A DNA stretch of 64,000 nucleotides from positions 93,710 through 157,709 of the forward strand of contig NZ_JQEY01000005.1 in assembly GCF_000743715.1 (NCBI RefSeq), given 5' to 3'. The position numbers and the translations under genes were made by a program. How positions within the stretch are numbered: the first letter of the stretch is position 1; each line of letters opens with the position of its first letter. A model generated the notes under the pieces. The model worked only from the letters and a program-made list of their open reading frames with translations, searched no databases and was not told the DNA's origin. Source of the stretch: Palleronia rufa. Its GTDB lineage: Bacteria > Pseudomonadota > Alphaproteobacteria > Rhodobacterales > Rhodobacteraceae. Shown piece by piece: positions 51,737 through 61,640 of the stretch.

Positions 51737-52210
51737 TCAGCCGTGCTCCTTCAGAAGGCGCTGCTTCTGGCGCTGCCAGTCGCGTTTCGCCGCCGTCTCT
51801 CGCTTGTCGGGGGCCTTCTTGCCCTTGGCGATGCCGATCTTGAGCTTGGCGATGCCGCGATGGTTGAAGTAGAGCACCAGCGGCACCAGCGTCATGCCCT
51901 TGCGCTGGGTTTCCGACCACAGGTTGGCCAGTTCCTTGCGGTTGACCAGCAGCTTGCGCCGGCGCCGGTCCTCATGGCCGAACATCGCCTGGTCGTAGGG
52001 GGCGATGTAGGCGTTCACCAGCCACAGCTCTCCGTCGTCCACGGTGGCGTAGCTTTCGGCGATGTTTGATTGCCCGGTGCGCAGGGATTTGACCTCGGAC
52101 CCCTGAAGCTGGATGCCGCATTCCAGGTCGTCCGCGATGGCGTAGTCGTAGCGCGCGCGCCGGTTCTCGGCGATCACCTTGTAGTTCGGATTGTCGCTGG
52201 GCTTGGCCAT
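51737..52210 (-). CDS. smpB: SsrA-binding protein SmpB
   Basis: 157 aa. SmpB hallmarks: [47 protein letters not shown] and [18 protein letters not shown], with the basic C-terminal helix [14 protein letters not shown] that mimics an mRNA in the decoding centre. It works with tmRNA in ribosome rescue. I did not find the ssrA RNA gene next to it. Confidence 0.96.
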   Translation of the reverse strand: MAKPSDNPNYKVIAENRRARYDYAIADDLECGIQLQGSEVKSLRTGQSNIAESYATVDDGELWLVNAYIAPYDQAMFGHEDRRRRKLLVNRKELANLWSETQRKGMTLVPLVLYFNHRGIAKLKIGIAKGKKAPDKRETAAKRDWQRQKQRLLKEHG

Positions 52211-52657
52211 GCCATCGATCTAGGGAGGCCCGCCCGCCCTGTCCACCACCTGTCGGCATCGCATGCACCGCGCGTGCGCGGGGCGTGCCCCCCCCCCCGT
52301 GCCGACCCGGTCGTCAGGGCGTCCCGGCAGGGTACGCCACCTGTACACATGCTGTCCCGACGTCACGGTGGGGCAGGGAAATCGAAAGGAAAGGGCGAAG
52401 GGCCGGGCGCGAATCGGTACAGGCGATTCCCGCTAAGGGGCGCAGGAGACCCCTTGCACCTACCGGAAGAGCCGGCCAGATGCTCATCTGATTCGTCGCT
52501 TTGAATCCGTTGGGTGGGGAAATGGACCTATGGTCCCGCGAACCGGTCCGGTTTGCACGCGACCTGATTTTCGCCCGTTGGCCAGCTCCGACCAGGGGTC
52601 CGGCCTTCGTGCCGCGGACAGCGACCACCGGCACGGCCTGACAGGATTGGTAGAGAC
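52211..52657. other. 447-bp intergenic region between smpB and acyltransferase gene
   Basis: Divergent promoters are expected here. It contains a run of C at about 52289-52299 next to a GCGCGTGCGCG repeat. I looked for a split tmRNA or a tRNA because of smpB and saw none. No coding frame with recognisable features was found. Confidence 0.5.
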
Positions 52658-53797
52658 ATGGGGAATGGCGGCGCGCGCAAGAGGATCGTCTCGCTGGATG
52701 CGGCGCGGGGTGTCGCCGTGATGCTGGCGATGCTGTCCCACTCTTTCGTGGTGTTCGGACCGGACAATCCGGTCAGCCCCCTGACACGGCTGGCCACGCC
52801 GACCTTCGTGGTGCTGCTGGGCGCGATGCTGGAAATCGTCTATCTGCGCAGGCTTCGCAGAGGGACGGACCTGACGGGCATGCGGAGGCGATTGGCCGAG
52901 CGGGCCATTCTTTGCTATGTGCTCTTCGCTCTCATCACCATCGCCGGATTCCTGACCGGCAAGATGGGCTGGTTCGATGCGCTTCAAGCGGTGACCTACA
53001 CCGCGAACGGACGGTTCGGGACGATCCTGAAGCTCTACGCGATCCTGTTCCTTGTCATAATCCTCATCCTGCCCCTGTTCCGGCGATACGGCGGCGCGGC
53101 GCTCGCGGCGGTGGCGTTGGTCGGGTGGACCATGAAGGTCGCGCTGGCCGGCTTGGGCGTGCCCGGCATCTATTTCCTCGATTTCCTGTTCGGCTATGCC
53201 GCGGGCGGTTTCGGCCCGAGCATCTTTCCCAGCTTCGCCTTCGTCGCCTTCGGGTTCTGGATCGGCGAGGCGATGAACGGAAACAGGAGTGCCGTGCTGC
53301 CCGGCCTGGTCCTTGCCATGGCCTTGCTGGGCCTCTGGATGACGTTGGGCGAGGTCTCCTACGCGGGGATCGGCGACCTTGTGACCTGGGCCAAGCGGTC
53401 GGGGGATCATCCCGACTACTACGTGTTCGGCATCCTTGGCTCGGCCCTGCTGATCTGGGTCTGCTCGCTGCTGGGCCGTGTCGCCGCGCTGATCGACGGG
53501 CTGTGCTTTCTGGGCCGGCAGACGCTGTTCCTCTACGGGTTCGGGAACATCCTTCTGACCTCCCTCCCGGTCTACCGGGGCGAGAGCGTGGCGGTCAGCC
53601 TCTACCTGATCGGCCTGTTCATGGTGGTGCTGGTGGCGCTTTCCGTCGACCGGCTGCGGGAGGGATCGCTGATCCACGCGGTTCTGGGTCCGCTGCCGGG
53701 GCGGATCGCGGCGGGCTACGCGAGGACCGTGGACCGGCTGCTGGACCGGGTGTTCCCGCCGGCCGGCCCGGCGGGAGCGTCCGCGCGATCCGGTTGA
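52658..53797 (+). CDS. Acyltransferase-3-like multi-span membrane protein
   Basis: 379 aa, about ten hydrophobic segments. The beginning RIVSLDAARGVAVMLAMLSHSFVVFG has the RxxxLDxxRGxAxxxxxxxH pattern of membrane acyltransferases (Acyl_transf_3, DUF1624/OpgC-like), with the conserved His in LSH. Such proteins add acyl groups to surface sugars or glycans. The enzyme stands alone between smpB and dapA, so no substrate can be suggested. The short gap to the converging dapA has no evident terminator. Confidence 0.75.
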   Translation: MGNGGARKRIVSLDAARGVAVMLAMLSHSFVVFGPDNPVSPLTRLATPTFVVLLGAMLEIVYLRRLRRGTDLTGMRRRLAERAILCYVLFALITIAGFLTGKMGWFDALQAVTYTANGRFGTILKLYAILFLVIILILPLFRRYGGAALAAVALVGWTMKVALAGLGVPGIYFLDFLFGYAAGGFGPSIFPSFAFVAFGFWIGEAMNGNRSAVLPGLVLAMALLGLWMTLGEVSYAGIGDLVTWAKRSGDHPDYYVFGILGSALLIWVCSLLGRVAALIDGLCFLGRQTLFLYGFGNILLTSLPVYRGESVAVSLYLIGLFMVVLVALSVDRLREGSLIHAVLGPLPGRIAAGYARTVDRLLDRVFPPAGPAGASARSG

Positions 53798-53821
53798 GCC
53801 GGCGGGGCAGGGACCGGGCGG

Positions 53822-54697
53822 TCAGCCCAATAGGCCCAGCCGCTCCATCGCGGATTTGAGCATCAGCCGGCTGCCTTCGGTCAGCGCAACCAGCGGCAAG
53901 CGCACCTCGTCCGAGCAGCGCCCCAGCAGCGACAGCCCGTATTTCGCGCCGACCAGTCCCGGCTCCGTGAACACGGCCTGATGCAGCGGCAGGAGCCGGT
54001 CCTGATAGTCCTGCGCCCTTGCCCAGTCGCCCTCCGCCATGGCCGCCTGGAATTCGGCGCAGAGGCGCGGGGCCACGTTCGCGGTGACGCTGATGCAGCC
54101 GGTGCCGCCATGGATGTTGAACCCCAGCGCCGAGGCGTCCTCTCCCGACAGCTGGACGAAATCCCGGCCGCAGGTGAGGCGCTGCTGGGACACGCGCACC
54201 ACGTCGCCGGTCGAATCCTTCACGCCGACGATGCGCGGCAGCTTGGCCAGCGCGCCCATGGTGGCGGGGGTCATGTCCACCACCGACCGGCCGGGAATGT
54301 TGTAGATGACGATCGGAATGTCGGTGGCCTCATGCACGGCCTCGAAATGGGCATAGAGCCCGGCCTGCGTGGGCTTGTTGTAATAGGGCGTCACCACCAG
54401 CGCGCCGTCCGCGCCCACGTCCCGGGCGTGCCGGGCCAGGCGGATCGCCTCTGCGGTGTTGTTGGAACCGGCGCCCGCGATGACCTTGACACGGCCCGCC
54501 GCGGCCTGGGTGACCTCGGCCACGACGGTCTCGTGCTCGGCATGGGTCAGGGTCGGCGTCTCGCCGGTGGTGCCGACGGGAACGATGCCGCTGGTGCCCT
54601 CTTCCACATGCCAGTCCACCAGGCGCTTCAAGGCGTCCAGGTCCAGCGCGCCGTCCCGGAACGGCGTGACCAATGCGACGATCGACCCTGCGAACAT
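53822..54697 (-). CDS. dapA: 4-hydroxy-tetrahydrodipicolinate synthase
   Basis: 291 aa, usual length. Schiff-base lysine K160 in [10 protein letters not shown], the triad residues T44 (GTTGE), Y106 (TPYYNKP) and Y132 (IYNIPGR), and the carboxylate-binding GRSVVD. It condenses pyruvate with aspartate semialdehyde, the entry to lysine and meso-diaminopimelate for the cell wall. It is divergent from the lytic transglycosylase gene, an order I recall from other Rhodobacterales. Confidence 0.96.
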   Translation of the reverse strand: MFAGSIVALVTPFRDGALDLDALKRLVDWHVEEGTSGIVPVGTTGETPTLTHAEHETVVAEVTQAAAGRVKVIAGAGSNNTAEAIRLARHARDVGADGALVVTPYYNKPTQAGLYAHFEAVHEATDIPIVIYNIPGRSVVDMTPATMGALAKLPRIVGVKDSTGDVVRVSQQRLTCGRDFVQLSGEDASALGFNIHGGTGCISVTANVAPRLCAEFQAAMAEGDWARAQDYQDRLLPLHQAVFTEPGLVGAKYGLSLLGRCSDEVRLPLVALTEGSRLMLKSAMERLGLLG

Positions 54698-54817
54698 GGT
54701 GCTCTCCCCAGCGCTGGCCGGGGACGCCCCGGCATGGCGCGGACCCTATGCGCGCCGGTCCAGGTTGCCAAGGTCGTGTCTTGGCCTGTGAGGGCGCGTC
54801 GGATAAGGATGCGCGCC

Positions 54818-56788
54818 ATGCGACATCCCCTGCTTTTCGCCATCGTCCTTGTCATTGCGGCGCCTTTCGCCGCCCGCGTGACGGCGCAGGAGCCGCCCGG
54901 GACCGGCGGACAGCATGTCGGCATCGCCGAGGCCATGGATCACGTCGCCGGCGGGCGCTGGCTGGCGGCGGTCGAGGCGGGCGCCCGTGCCGGTCCGGTG
55001 GGGGAGGATATCGTCCTGTGGCTGTGGCTGCGCGCGGGTTTCGGCACGGCAGAGGCCGCCATGGCGCTGGTCGCCCGGCGTCCCGACTGGCCCGGGCTGG
55101 ACCGCGTGCGCCGGGGGGCGGAGTCGTCCCTGCCGCTCCTGCCCGACGGCCCGGAAGAGGCCGCCCGCATCGTCGCCTTCTTCGACGGCGGCGCGCCCGC
55201 GACCGGGCAGGGGGTGGTGTCTCTCATCGACGCGTACCGCGCGCTCGGCCGGGACGGCGATGCAGAGGCGCAGGCGGCCCTGGCCTGGACCGCGCTCTCC
55301 ATGACCGATGCGGCGGAACGGCGGCTTCTGGACCTCTACCCCGGCGTGCTCACCCCGCTGGAGTCGGTGCGGGCGGATGCCATGTTCTGGAACGGCGCCG
55401 GCCAGGCGCTGTCGCGAAGCGGCGAACGGGCAGAGGGCGACGCCGGCGCGCTGATCCAGGCGCGGCTGTCGGCGCTGCAGGGAACGTCCGCCGGGCGCGC
55501 GGCAAGCGATCTGCCCGCCGCGATGCGCGCCGATCCGGGCCTGGCCTATACGGAGTTCCGCCGGCTTCTGACCGCCGAGGAGTACGACGCCGCCGCCACC
55601 CTGCTGCGCGAGCAGTCCGTATCGGCCGAGACGCTGGGCGATCCCTCCGCTTGGGCGCGGGGCCGGCGCGACCTGGCCCGCCGCCTGATGCGCTCCGGCG
55701 ATGTCGACGCGTCCTATGCGGTGGCCTCGTCGCACTGGCTCACGGAGGGATCCGACTACGCGGATCTGGAATGGCTGTCGGGCTATCTGGCGCTGCGGCG
55801 GCTCGATCGGCCGCAGGATGCGCTGCGTCACTTCCTGCGCTTCCGCAAGGCCGTGTTCACGCCGATATCGCTGGGGCGCGCGGGCTACTGGATCGGGCGG
55901 GCGCATGTGGCTCTGGGCCAGGACGCGGAGGCGCAGGCCGCCTATGAGGAGGGCGGCCAGTGGCAGACCAGCTTCTACGGGCTGCTTGCCGCAGAGGCCG
56001 CGGGAATGCCGCTCGACCCGCGCCTGTCGGGGACAGAGACCTATCCGCCGCTCTCGGAGGTCTCCTTTACAGACGATTCGCGCTTCGAGGCCGCCATGCT
56101 GCTCCAGGCCGCCGGCGCCCGCGATCTGGCAGAGACCTTTCTGACCGACCTGGCCGCGGATCTAGAGGCAGATGAGGCCGGAACCCTGACCGACGTGACC
56201 CTGGCTCTGGGAGAGCCGCACCTGGGGCTGCTGATCGCCAAGGCGGTTGCCCGCAACGGCATCGTCCTGCCCCGCGCCTATTATCCGGTCGTGGACCTGG
56301 GGCTCGACACGTTGCCCGTCTCCCACGAACTGGCGCTATCCATCGCCCGCCGCGAGAGCGAGTTCGACCCGGTGGTTTCCTCCGGCGTCGGCGCGGGCGG
56401 TCTGATGCAGCTCATGCCCGGCACCGCCAAAGAGGTCTCCGCCTCGCTGGGGATCGGTTATTCGCGTGACCGGCTCTTCAGCGATCCCAGCTATAACGCG
56501 ACGCTCGGCACCGCGTACCTGGCCGGGTTGGAGCGCCGGTTCGGACGCAACCCGGTGCTGGTCTCCGCCGGTTACAATGCCGGCCCGGGCCGTCCGCTGC
56601 GCTGGATGAAGGAACGCGGCGATCCGCGCGACGCGGATGTGGACGTGATCGACTGGATAGAGATGATCCCCTTCGACGAGACGCGCAACTACGTCATGCG
56701 CGTGGCCGAATCACTGCCAGTCTACCGGGCCAGGCTGGGAACGTCGCGACAGCAGATCGGCCTCACCGCGGAGCTGAAGGGGCGGTGA
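54818..56788 (+). CDS. Soluble lytic murein transglycosylase (SLT family)
   Basis: 656 aa from the ATG at 54818, placed 9 bases after AAGG; an ATG three codons upstream has no room for a ribosome site. Signal peptide (LLFAIVLVIAAPFAARVTAQ), a long alpha-superhelical region (about residues 40-480) and the catalytic domain. Its Glu lies in SIARRESEFDPVVSSGVGAGGLMQLMPGTA, with YNAGPGRPLRWM toward the end. It cleaves glycan strands in the periplasm to anhydro-muropeptides. The frame is open far upstream, antisense to dapA, but coding similarity starts here. Confidence 0.92.
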   Translation: MRHPLLFAIVLVIAAPFAARVTAQEPPGTGGQHVGIAEAMDHVAGGRWLAAVEAGARAGPVGEDIVLWLWLRAGFGTAEAAMALVARRPDWPGLDRVRRGAESSLPLLPDGPEEAARIVAFFDGGAPATGQGVVSLIDAYRALGRDGDAEAQAALAWTALSMTDAAERRLLDLYPGVLTPLESVRADAMFWNGAGQALSRSGERAEGDAGALIQARLSALQGTSAGRAASDLPAAMRADPGLAYTEFRRLLTAEEYDAAATLLREQSVSAETLGDPSAWARGRRDLARRLMRSGDVDASYAVASSHWLTEGSDYADLEWLSGYLALRRLDRPQDALRHFLRFRKAVFTPISLGRAGYWIGRAHVALGQDAEAQAAYEEGGQWQTSFYGLLAAEAAGMPLDPRLSGTETYPPLSEVSFTDDSRFEAAMLLQAAGARDLAETFLTDLAADLEADEAGTLTDVTLALGEPHLGLLIAKAVARNGIVLPRAYYPVVDLGLDTLPVSHELALSIARRESEFDPVVSSGVGAGGLMQLMPGTAKEVSASLGIGYSRDRLFSDPSYNATLGTAYLAGLERRFGRNPVLVSAGYNAGPGRPLRWMKERGDPRDADVDVIDWIEMIPFDETRNYVMRVAESLPVYRARLGTSRQQIGLTAELKGR

Positions 56789-56795
56789 CCCGCTC

Positions 56796-57200
56796 TCAGT
56801 CGGCGATTCCCAGCTGATCGGCGGTGGTCACCGTGCCGACGGCGGCATCCGCGCCGCAGGACTCGTACTTGAAGGCGATGCCGTCCCAGATGAGATACAG
56901 CCCCCCGTCCGCTGCCTCCATGAACAGGGCGCGTTCGGTGAACGTCTCGTCCTCGCCGGTGCATGACATGTCGTAGAGCACCGCCTGCATGTCCCGAACC
57001 TCCACCGGTGCGGTCATCTCGCACTGGTTGCCGACCCCGTAGAGCACGCCGTCCTCGACCTTGAGGGCGGTGCCCTCGCCGCCGGTATAGGCGCATTCGG
57101 TGGTGGGGTTGGCGCGCCAGAGCCCTTCGAAGCTGAGATCCTGCGCAAGGGCCGCGGGGGCAATGGCACCGGCCAGACAGGCCGCCGGAATTCGGATCAT
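56796..57200 (-). CDS. Hypothetical secreted protein
   Basis: 134 aa. Signal peptide (IRIPAACLAGAIAPAALAQ) and a compact, acidic mature part with four cysteines (in TTECAYTGGEG, NQCEMT, MSCTGED and YESCGAD) that could form two disulphides in the periplasm. The repeated GLWRANPTTECAY and YLIWDGIAFKYESC suggest a small beta-rich domain. I do not recognise a named family; similar proteins occur in Rhodobacteraceae. It converges on the transglycosylase gene with 7 bp between the stops. Confidence 0.7.
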   Translation of the reverse strand: MIRIPAACLAGAIAPAALAQDLSFEGLWRANPTTECAYTGGEGTALKVEDGVLYGVGNQCEMTAPVEVRDMQAVLYDMSCTGEDETFTERALFMEAADGGLYLIWDGIAFKYESCGADAAVGTVTTADQLGIAD

Positions 57201-57320
57201 GGACAGCGTCTCCCCGCTTGGTTTTCGGGCACCTTGTTGGAAACTGATTAACGGTCCGGTAATCCCCCGAAACTAGGATGACACGGCGCACGAGCAAGTT
57301 CGCACAGCCACGGAGACGCC

Positions 57321-59060
57321 ATGCGGCCGGGAACGGACACCAGACAGGGACGGGCAGAGCTTGTGAGCGTCCGCGGCGAAAGCCGCGGTCTCTTCTGGTC
57401 CGTGGGGCTGTTTTCGTTCTTCGTGAACCTTCTGATGCTGACCGGTCCGCTCTTCATGCTGCAGGTCTACGACCGGGTCCTCGGCTCCCGGTCGGAGGCG
57501 ACGCTGATGGCCCTGACGCTCCTGATGGCGTTCCTGTTCGCGATGATGGGTCTGCTGGACTTCGCGCGGGGGCGGATCCTGGCCCGGGCCGGCGCGCGGT
57601 TCCAGTCCCGGCTCGACCGCCGGGTGTTCGAGGCGATGGTCCGCCGTTCGGCCAATGCGCCGGGGCACGATGCCTCCCGCAACTACCTGGCCGATCTCGA
57701 ATCGGTCCAGCGGATGGTCGCCTCTCCGGTGGTCAGCGCACTCTTCGACATGCCGTGGACGCCGTTCTTCGTGGCGCTGATCTTCGTGTTCCACCCGCTC
57801 ATGGGCTGGCTGGCACTGGGCGGCGCCGCGATCCTGGTGGCGGTGGCGATGCTGAACCAGACCGCGTCGCGCGGAGCGCAGGCGCGGGCGCAGACAGCGG
57901 GCATCCGCTCGGAGCGCCTGTCCGAGCAGATCCGGCATGAGGCCGAGATGGTGCGCTCTCTGGGGATGCAGAAGGCGGCGTTCTCGCGCTGGCAGCAAGA
58001 GCGCTCCCATGCGCTCCGCGCCCAGATCAAGGGAGCCGACCTGACCGGCGGGTTCTCTTCCGGGACGCGGACCTTCCGGCTGTTCCTGCAATCGGCGGTG
58101 CTGGCGCTGGGCGCGTGGCTGGTGCTGCAGGAGCAGCTGACCCCCGGCGCGATGATCGCGTCGTCGATCCTGCTGGGCCGGGCGCTGGCCCCCATCGACG
58201 TGACGATCGGCCAGTGGCCGCTGGTCCAGCGCGCCCTGAGCGGCTGGCGCGGCCTTGCGGATCTGCTGTCCGCCGTCGGCCCGGAGCCTGCGCGCACCGC
58301 CCTGCCGCGGCCAGAGGCCCATCTGTCCGTGGAGCAGGTGACGATTATCCCCCCCGGCCAGAACCAGGCGTCCGTCCGCATGGTGTCGTTCGAGGTCCGG
58401 CCCGGCGAATCGGTCGGGGTGATCGGCCCGTCCGGGTCCGGAAAGTCCACCCTGGCGCGCGCCATCGTCGGCGTCTGGCCGGCCGCCGGGGGCCGCATCC
58501 GGCTGGGCGGCGCCACGCTCGACCAGTACGAACCCGACGTGCTGGGACAGCATATCGGATACCTGCCGCAGCGGGTGCAGCTCTTCGATGGGACCATCGC
58601 GGAGAACATCGCCCGCCTCCAGCCCGATGCCGACGACGAGGCGATCGTCGCCGCCGCGCAGCGCGCCGCCGCCCACGACATGATCGTGCGGCTGCCGGAG
58701 GGCTACAACACCCAGGTGTCCAGCGCGACGGGTCATCTGTCGGGCGGACAGATGCAGCGTATCGGCCTGGCGCGGGCCATGTTCGGCGACCCGGTCCTGC
58801 TGGTCCTGGATGAGCCGAACTCGAACCTCGACAACGAAGGCACGGTGGCGCTGAACCGTGCCATGGATCGGATCAAGGCACGCGGCGGGTCTGTCCTGAT
58901 CATGGCGCACCGTCCGTCTGCCATCGAAGGGTGCGAGACTCTCATGGTCATTCAGGATGGCATCCGCCGGGCCTACGGTCCGCGCGACGAGGTGCTGAAA
59001 CAGTCCGTCTCCAACCACCGGGAGATCGCCGCCACCGCCGATCCGGGGGGCCTGACATGA
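57321..59060 (+). CDS. Type I secretion system permease/ATPase (PrtD/LapB-like)
   Basis: 579 aa. Membrane domain with five or six segments (about residues 25-300) and an ABC domain with Walker A GPSGSGKST, the signature LSGGQMQRIGLARA, Walker B VLLVLDEPNSNLD and the switch His in IMAHRPS. No N-terminal C39-like domain, which puts it in the PrtD/HasD group. It exports a protein with a C-terminal signal together with the HlyD-type adaptor and a TolC-like channel encoded elsewhere. No RTX-like substrate lies in the window. The stop overlaps the adaptor start by 4 bases. Confidence 0.92.
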   Translation: MRPGTDTRQGRAELVSVRGESRGLFWSVGLFSFFVNLLMLTGPLFMLQVYDRVLGSRSEATLMALTLLMAFLFAMMGLLDFARGRILARAGARFQSRLDRRVFEAMVRRSANAPGHDASRNYLADLESVQRMVASPVVSALFDMPWTPFFVALIFVFHPLMGWLALGGAAILVAVAMLNQTASRGAQARAQTAGIRSERLSEQIRHEAEMVRSLGMQKAAFSRWQQERSHALRAQIKGADLTGGFSSGTRTFRLFLQSAVLALGAWLVLQEQLTPGAMIASSILLGRALAPIDVTIGQWPLVQRALSGWRGLADLLSAVGPEPARTALPRPEAHLSVEQVTIIPPGQNQASVRMVSFEVRPGESVGVIGPSGSGKSTLARAIVGVWPAAGGRIRLGGATLDQYEPDVLGQHIGYLPQRVQLFDGTIAENIARLQPDADDEAIVAAAQRAAAHDMIVRLPEGYNTQVSSATGHLSGGQMQRIGLARAMFGDPVLLVLDEPNSNLDNEGTVALNRAMDRIKARGGSVLIMAHRPSAIEGCETLMVIQDGIRRAYGPRDEVLKQSVSNHREIAATADPGGLT

Positions 59061-60361
59061 GCGCGCCGCGCGACTGGTCGGCCCGGCGGCCGGTGATTCT
59101 GGGGCTTCTAACGCTTGTCCTGCTGGTCGGCGGTTTCGGATCCTGGGCGGCGCTGGGACAGATCTCGGGCGCCGTGGTGGTGACCGGGCAGATCGAGGTC
59201 GACCAGAACCGCCAGGTGGTCCAGCATCCCGATGGCGGCGTCGTCCGGGAGGTCCGGGTCCAGGAGGGCGACCAGGTCGCGCGCGGCGATGTTCTGGTGT
59301 TGCTGGAGACCACGGTTCTCGACAGCCGCCTGGCCTCGGCGCGGGCGCAGCTGGCCGAGGTGCGCGCCCGCCGCGCCCGTCTGGAAGCAGAGCGCGACGA
59401 CGCGCCAGAGGTGGTCTTTTCGGAGGCCCTGCGCGACGCGGCGGCCGCCGATCCGGAGATCGACGATTTCGTGCAGGGCCAGCTGCGGCTGTTCCGGGCG
59501 CGCCGCGATACCGCCAAGACCACCGTCTCCCAGCTTTCCGGGCGCGAGCAGCAGATCCGGCTCCAGATAGAGGGCATCGCGGCCCAGCAAGAGGCGCTCG
59601 GCGCGCAGGTGGACCTTCTGGGCAAGGAAGTGGCCGACCAGCAGACGCTGCTGGACCGGGGCCTGGCGCAGGCGGGGCGCGTCCTCGGCCTGCGCCGCGA
59701 GCAGGCCAGGCTGCAGGGTCAGATCGGCGAACTCGTGGCCCAGCGCGGAGAGGCAGAGGAGCGCATCGGCGAGATCGGCAACCAGATCCTGACCTATACC
59801 GTGCAGCGCCGCGAAGACGCGATCACCCAGCTTCGCGATCTCGGCGTTCGAGAGACCGAACTGCGCGAGGAGGTCGCCGCCCTGACCGACCAGCGCGCCC
59901 GGACCGAGATCGAGGCACCGGTGGGCGGTGTGATCTACGACCTGACGGTGTTCGGGCCGCAGGCGGTGGTCCGGCCGGCGGAGCCTGTCATGTACATCGT
60001 CCCCCAGGACCGTCCGCTGGTCATCCAGGCCCGCGTGCCGCCGATCCATGTGGATCAGGTGACCATCGGACAGCAGGTCGTGCTGCGGTTCCCGTCCTTC
60101 GACGCGCGCACCACGCCGGAGCTCAGCGGCCAGGTGCTGCGCGTGTCCGCCGACAGTTTCGTGGACGAGGCCAGCCGACAGCCCTTCTACCGCGCCGAGA
60201 TCGTGCTCGCCCCCGGTGAGATCGACCTTCTGCCGGACGGGTTGTCGCTGATCCCCGGCATGCCGGTCGAGGCCTATCTGAGGACCGCGGAGCGCACGCC
60301 GCTTGCCTATCTGACCAAGCCTCTGACAGACTACTTCACCCGCGCCTTCCGCGAGGGCTGA
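59057..60361 (+). CDS. HlyD family type I secretion periplasmic adaptor
   Basis: 434 aa. A short cytoplasmic N-terminus, one membrane span (VILGLLTLVLLVGGFGSWAAL), a first biotinyl-lipoyl half (VVQHPDGGVVREVRVQEGDQVARGD), a long coiled-coil hairpin (about residues 95-270) and a second lipoyl half with IEAPVGGVIYDLTVFGPQAVV. The family motif near the end is LIPGMPVEAYLRTAERTPLAYL. It bridges the ABC exporter and the outer-membrane channel. Confidence 0.92.
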   Translation: MSAPRDWSARRPVILGLLTLVLLVGGFGSWAALGQISGAVVVTGQIEVDQNRQVVQHPDGGVVREVRVQEGDQVARGDVLVLLETTVLDSRLASARAQLAEVRARRARLEAERDDAPEVVFSEALRDAAAADPEIDDFVQGQLRLFRARRDTAKTTVSQLSGREQQIRLQIEGIAAQQEALGAQVDLLGKEVADQQTLLDRGLAQAGRVLGLRREQARLQGQIGELVAQRGEAEERIGEIGNQILTYTVQRREDAITQLRDLGVRETELREEVAALTDQRARTEIEAPVGGVIYDLTVFGPQAVVRPAEPVMYIVPQDRPLVIQARVPPIHVDQVTIGQQVVLRFPSFDARTTPELSGQVLRVSADSFVDEASRQPFYRAEIVLAPGEIDLLPDGLSLIPGMPVEAYLRTAERTPLAYLTKPLTDYFTRAFREG

Positions 60362-60375
60362 GCAGAGGAGAGCAC

Positions 60376-60837
60376 ATGGGACAAATCGACGACCGCCTGG
60401 CCGAGCTTGGCATCACCCTGCCGGACGCTCCCGCACCGGCGGCCAACTACGTGCCCTACATGCGTGTGGGCGACCTGGTGTTCGTGTCCGGGCAGGTGAG
60501 CCAGGGTCCCGACGGCATGATTACCGGAACCCTGTCCGGTCCCGACGACATCGATGCCGGCCGCGCCGCGGCACGGGCCTGCGCCCTGTCGCTACTGGCG
60601 CAGCTCAGGGCGGCGCTGGACGGCGACCTGGACCGGCTGTCCCGTGTGGTCAAGCTGACCGCCTTCGTCGCGTCGGATCCCGGCTTCACCGACCAGCCGA
60701 AGGTGGTGAACGGTGCCTCCGACCTCCTGGCCGAGGCGCTGGGAGAGGCCGGGCGGCATACCCGCTCGGCCGTTGGCGTTGCGGCTCTGCCGATGGGCGT
60801 CATGGTCGAGATCGAAGCGATCTTCGAGGTCGCGTGA
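60376..60837 (+). CDS. RidA family protein (YjgF/YER057c/UK114)
   Basis: 153 aa, 15 bp after the adaptor gene. Features: YMRVGDLVFVSGQVSQGPDG, LLAQLRAALDGDLDRLSRVVKLTAFVAS and the C-terminal GRHTRSAVGVAALPMGVMVEIEAIFEV. The Arg in HTRSAVG corresponds to the residue that binds carboxylates in RidA. Length and sequence fit the longer YoaB-like subgroup (about 150 aa), for which deaminase activity on reactive enamines is less certain. Its stop overlaps the next GTG. Confidence 0.88.
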   Translation: MGQIDDRLAELGITLPDAPAPAANYVPYMRVGDLVFVSGQVSQGPDGMITGTLSGPDDIDAGRAAARACALSLLAQLRAALDGDLDRLSRVVKLTAFVASDPGFTDQPKVVNGASDLLAEALGEAGRHTRSAVGVAALPMGVMVEIEAIFEVA

Positions 60838-61580
60838 CCCTGCCGGAGGGGTTCCTGAAACGCCCCTTCGCCCATCGCGGCCTGCACGACCGCGCGGTCG
60901 GCAGGATCGAAAACAGCCCCGGCGCGTTCCGCGCCGCCGTCGCTGCAGGCTACGGGATCGAGCTTGACGTGCAGATCAGCCGCGACGGTGTGCCGGTGGT
61001 GTTCCACGATGCGACGCTCGGCCGGCTGACCGCGCTGAAGGGTGCGGTGCGCGACCTCACCGCCGCGCAGCTGGCCACGGTGCGGCTGACCGGCAGCGGC
61101 GACACCATCCTGCCGCTGGCGGACGTGCTGGCCTCGATCGGCGCCGCGGTCCCGGTGCTGGTGGAGATCAAGGCCCAGCCGGGCGGCAGCGCCGCGCTGG
61201 CCCGGGCGGCCGGCGCCGCCTGCCGCGCGGCGCGGGACCGGACGGGCGCCAGGGTGGCCATCATGTCCTTCGATCCCGACGCGATCCGCGAGATCGCCCA
61301 GATCGGTTCCGACATCCCCCTTGGCCTGACCACCGGAGCGGCGGCCGACGACGCCGCCGACCTGGCGGCGCCGCCCCGCAACGCGTTGTCTTCCGCCGAC
61401 GGGTCCCACGCGCCCCTGGCCTTCGTCAGCCACGATCACCGGCATCTCCGGGACGTGCGTGTCGCCGGGTTCAGGGCAAGGGGCGCGTCGATCCTGTGCT
61501 GGACCGTCCGCTCGGAAGCCGAGGCCCGCATCGCCTTGAAAACCGCCGACCAGATCACCTTTGAGGGGTTCCGCCCCTGA
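60834..61580 (+). CDS. Glycerophosphodiester phosphodiesterase
   Basis: 248 aa with a GTG start overlapping the ridA stop (GTGA). GDPD TIM-barrel: the first catalytic His in RPFAHRGLHD, RIENSPGAFRAAVAAGYGIELDVQ for the metal ligands, and VVFHDATLGRLT with the second His. VEIKAQ and ILCWTVRSEAEA follow at the expected places. No signal peptide, so it is a cytoplasmic enzyme releasing glycerol-3-phosphate from deacylated phospholipids. Confidence 0.9.
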   Translation: MTLPEGFLKRPFAHRGLHDRAVGRIENSPGAFRAAVAAGYGIELDVQISRDGVPVVFHDATLGRLTALKGAVRDLTAAQLATVRLTGSGDTILPLADVLASIGAAVPVLVEIKAQPGGSAALARAAGAACRAARDRTGARVAIMSFDPDAIREIAQIGSDIPLGLTTGAAADDAADLAAPPRNALSSADGSHAPLAFVSHDHRHLRDVRVAGFRARGASILCWTVRSEAEARIALKTADQITFEGFRP

Positions 61581-61640
61581 CGCCGCGATGCGGCATGGTG
61601 CCGGGTTGATATCGGTCGGCAAGGGACCACTTCCCGTGCC

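Noticed and set aside
52211-52657. Possible tmRNA (ssrA) or other RNA near smpB
   Set aside because: No tRNA-like acceptor/T-arm sequence or tag-peptide frame could be recognised.
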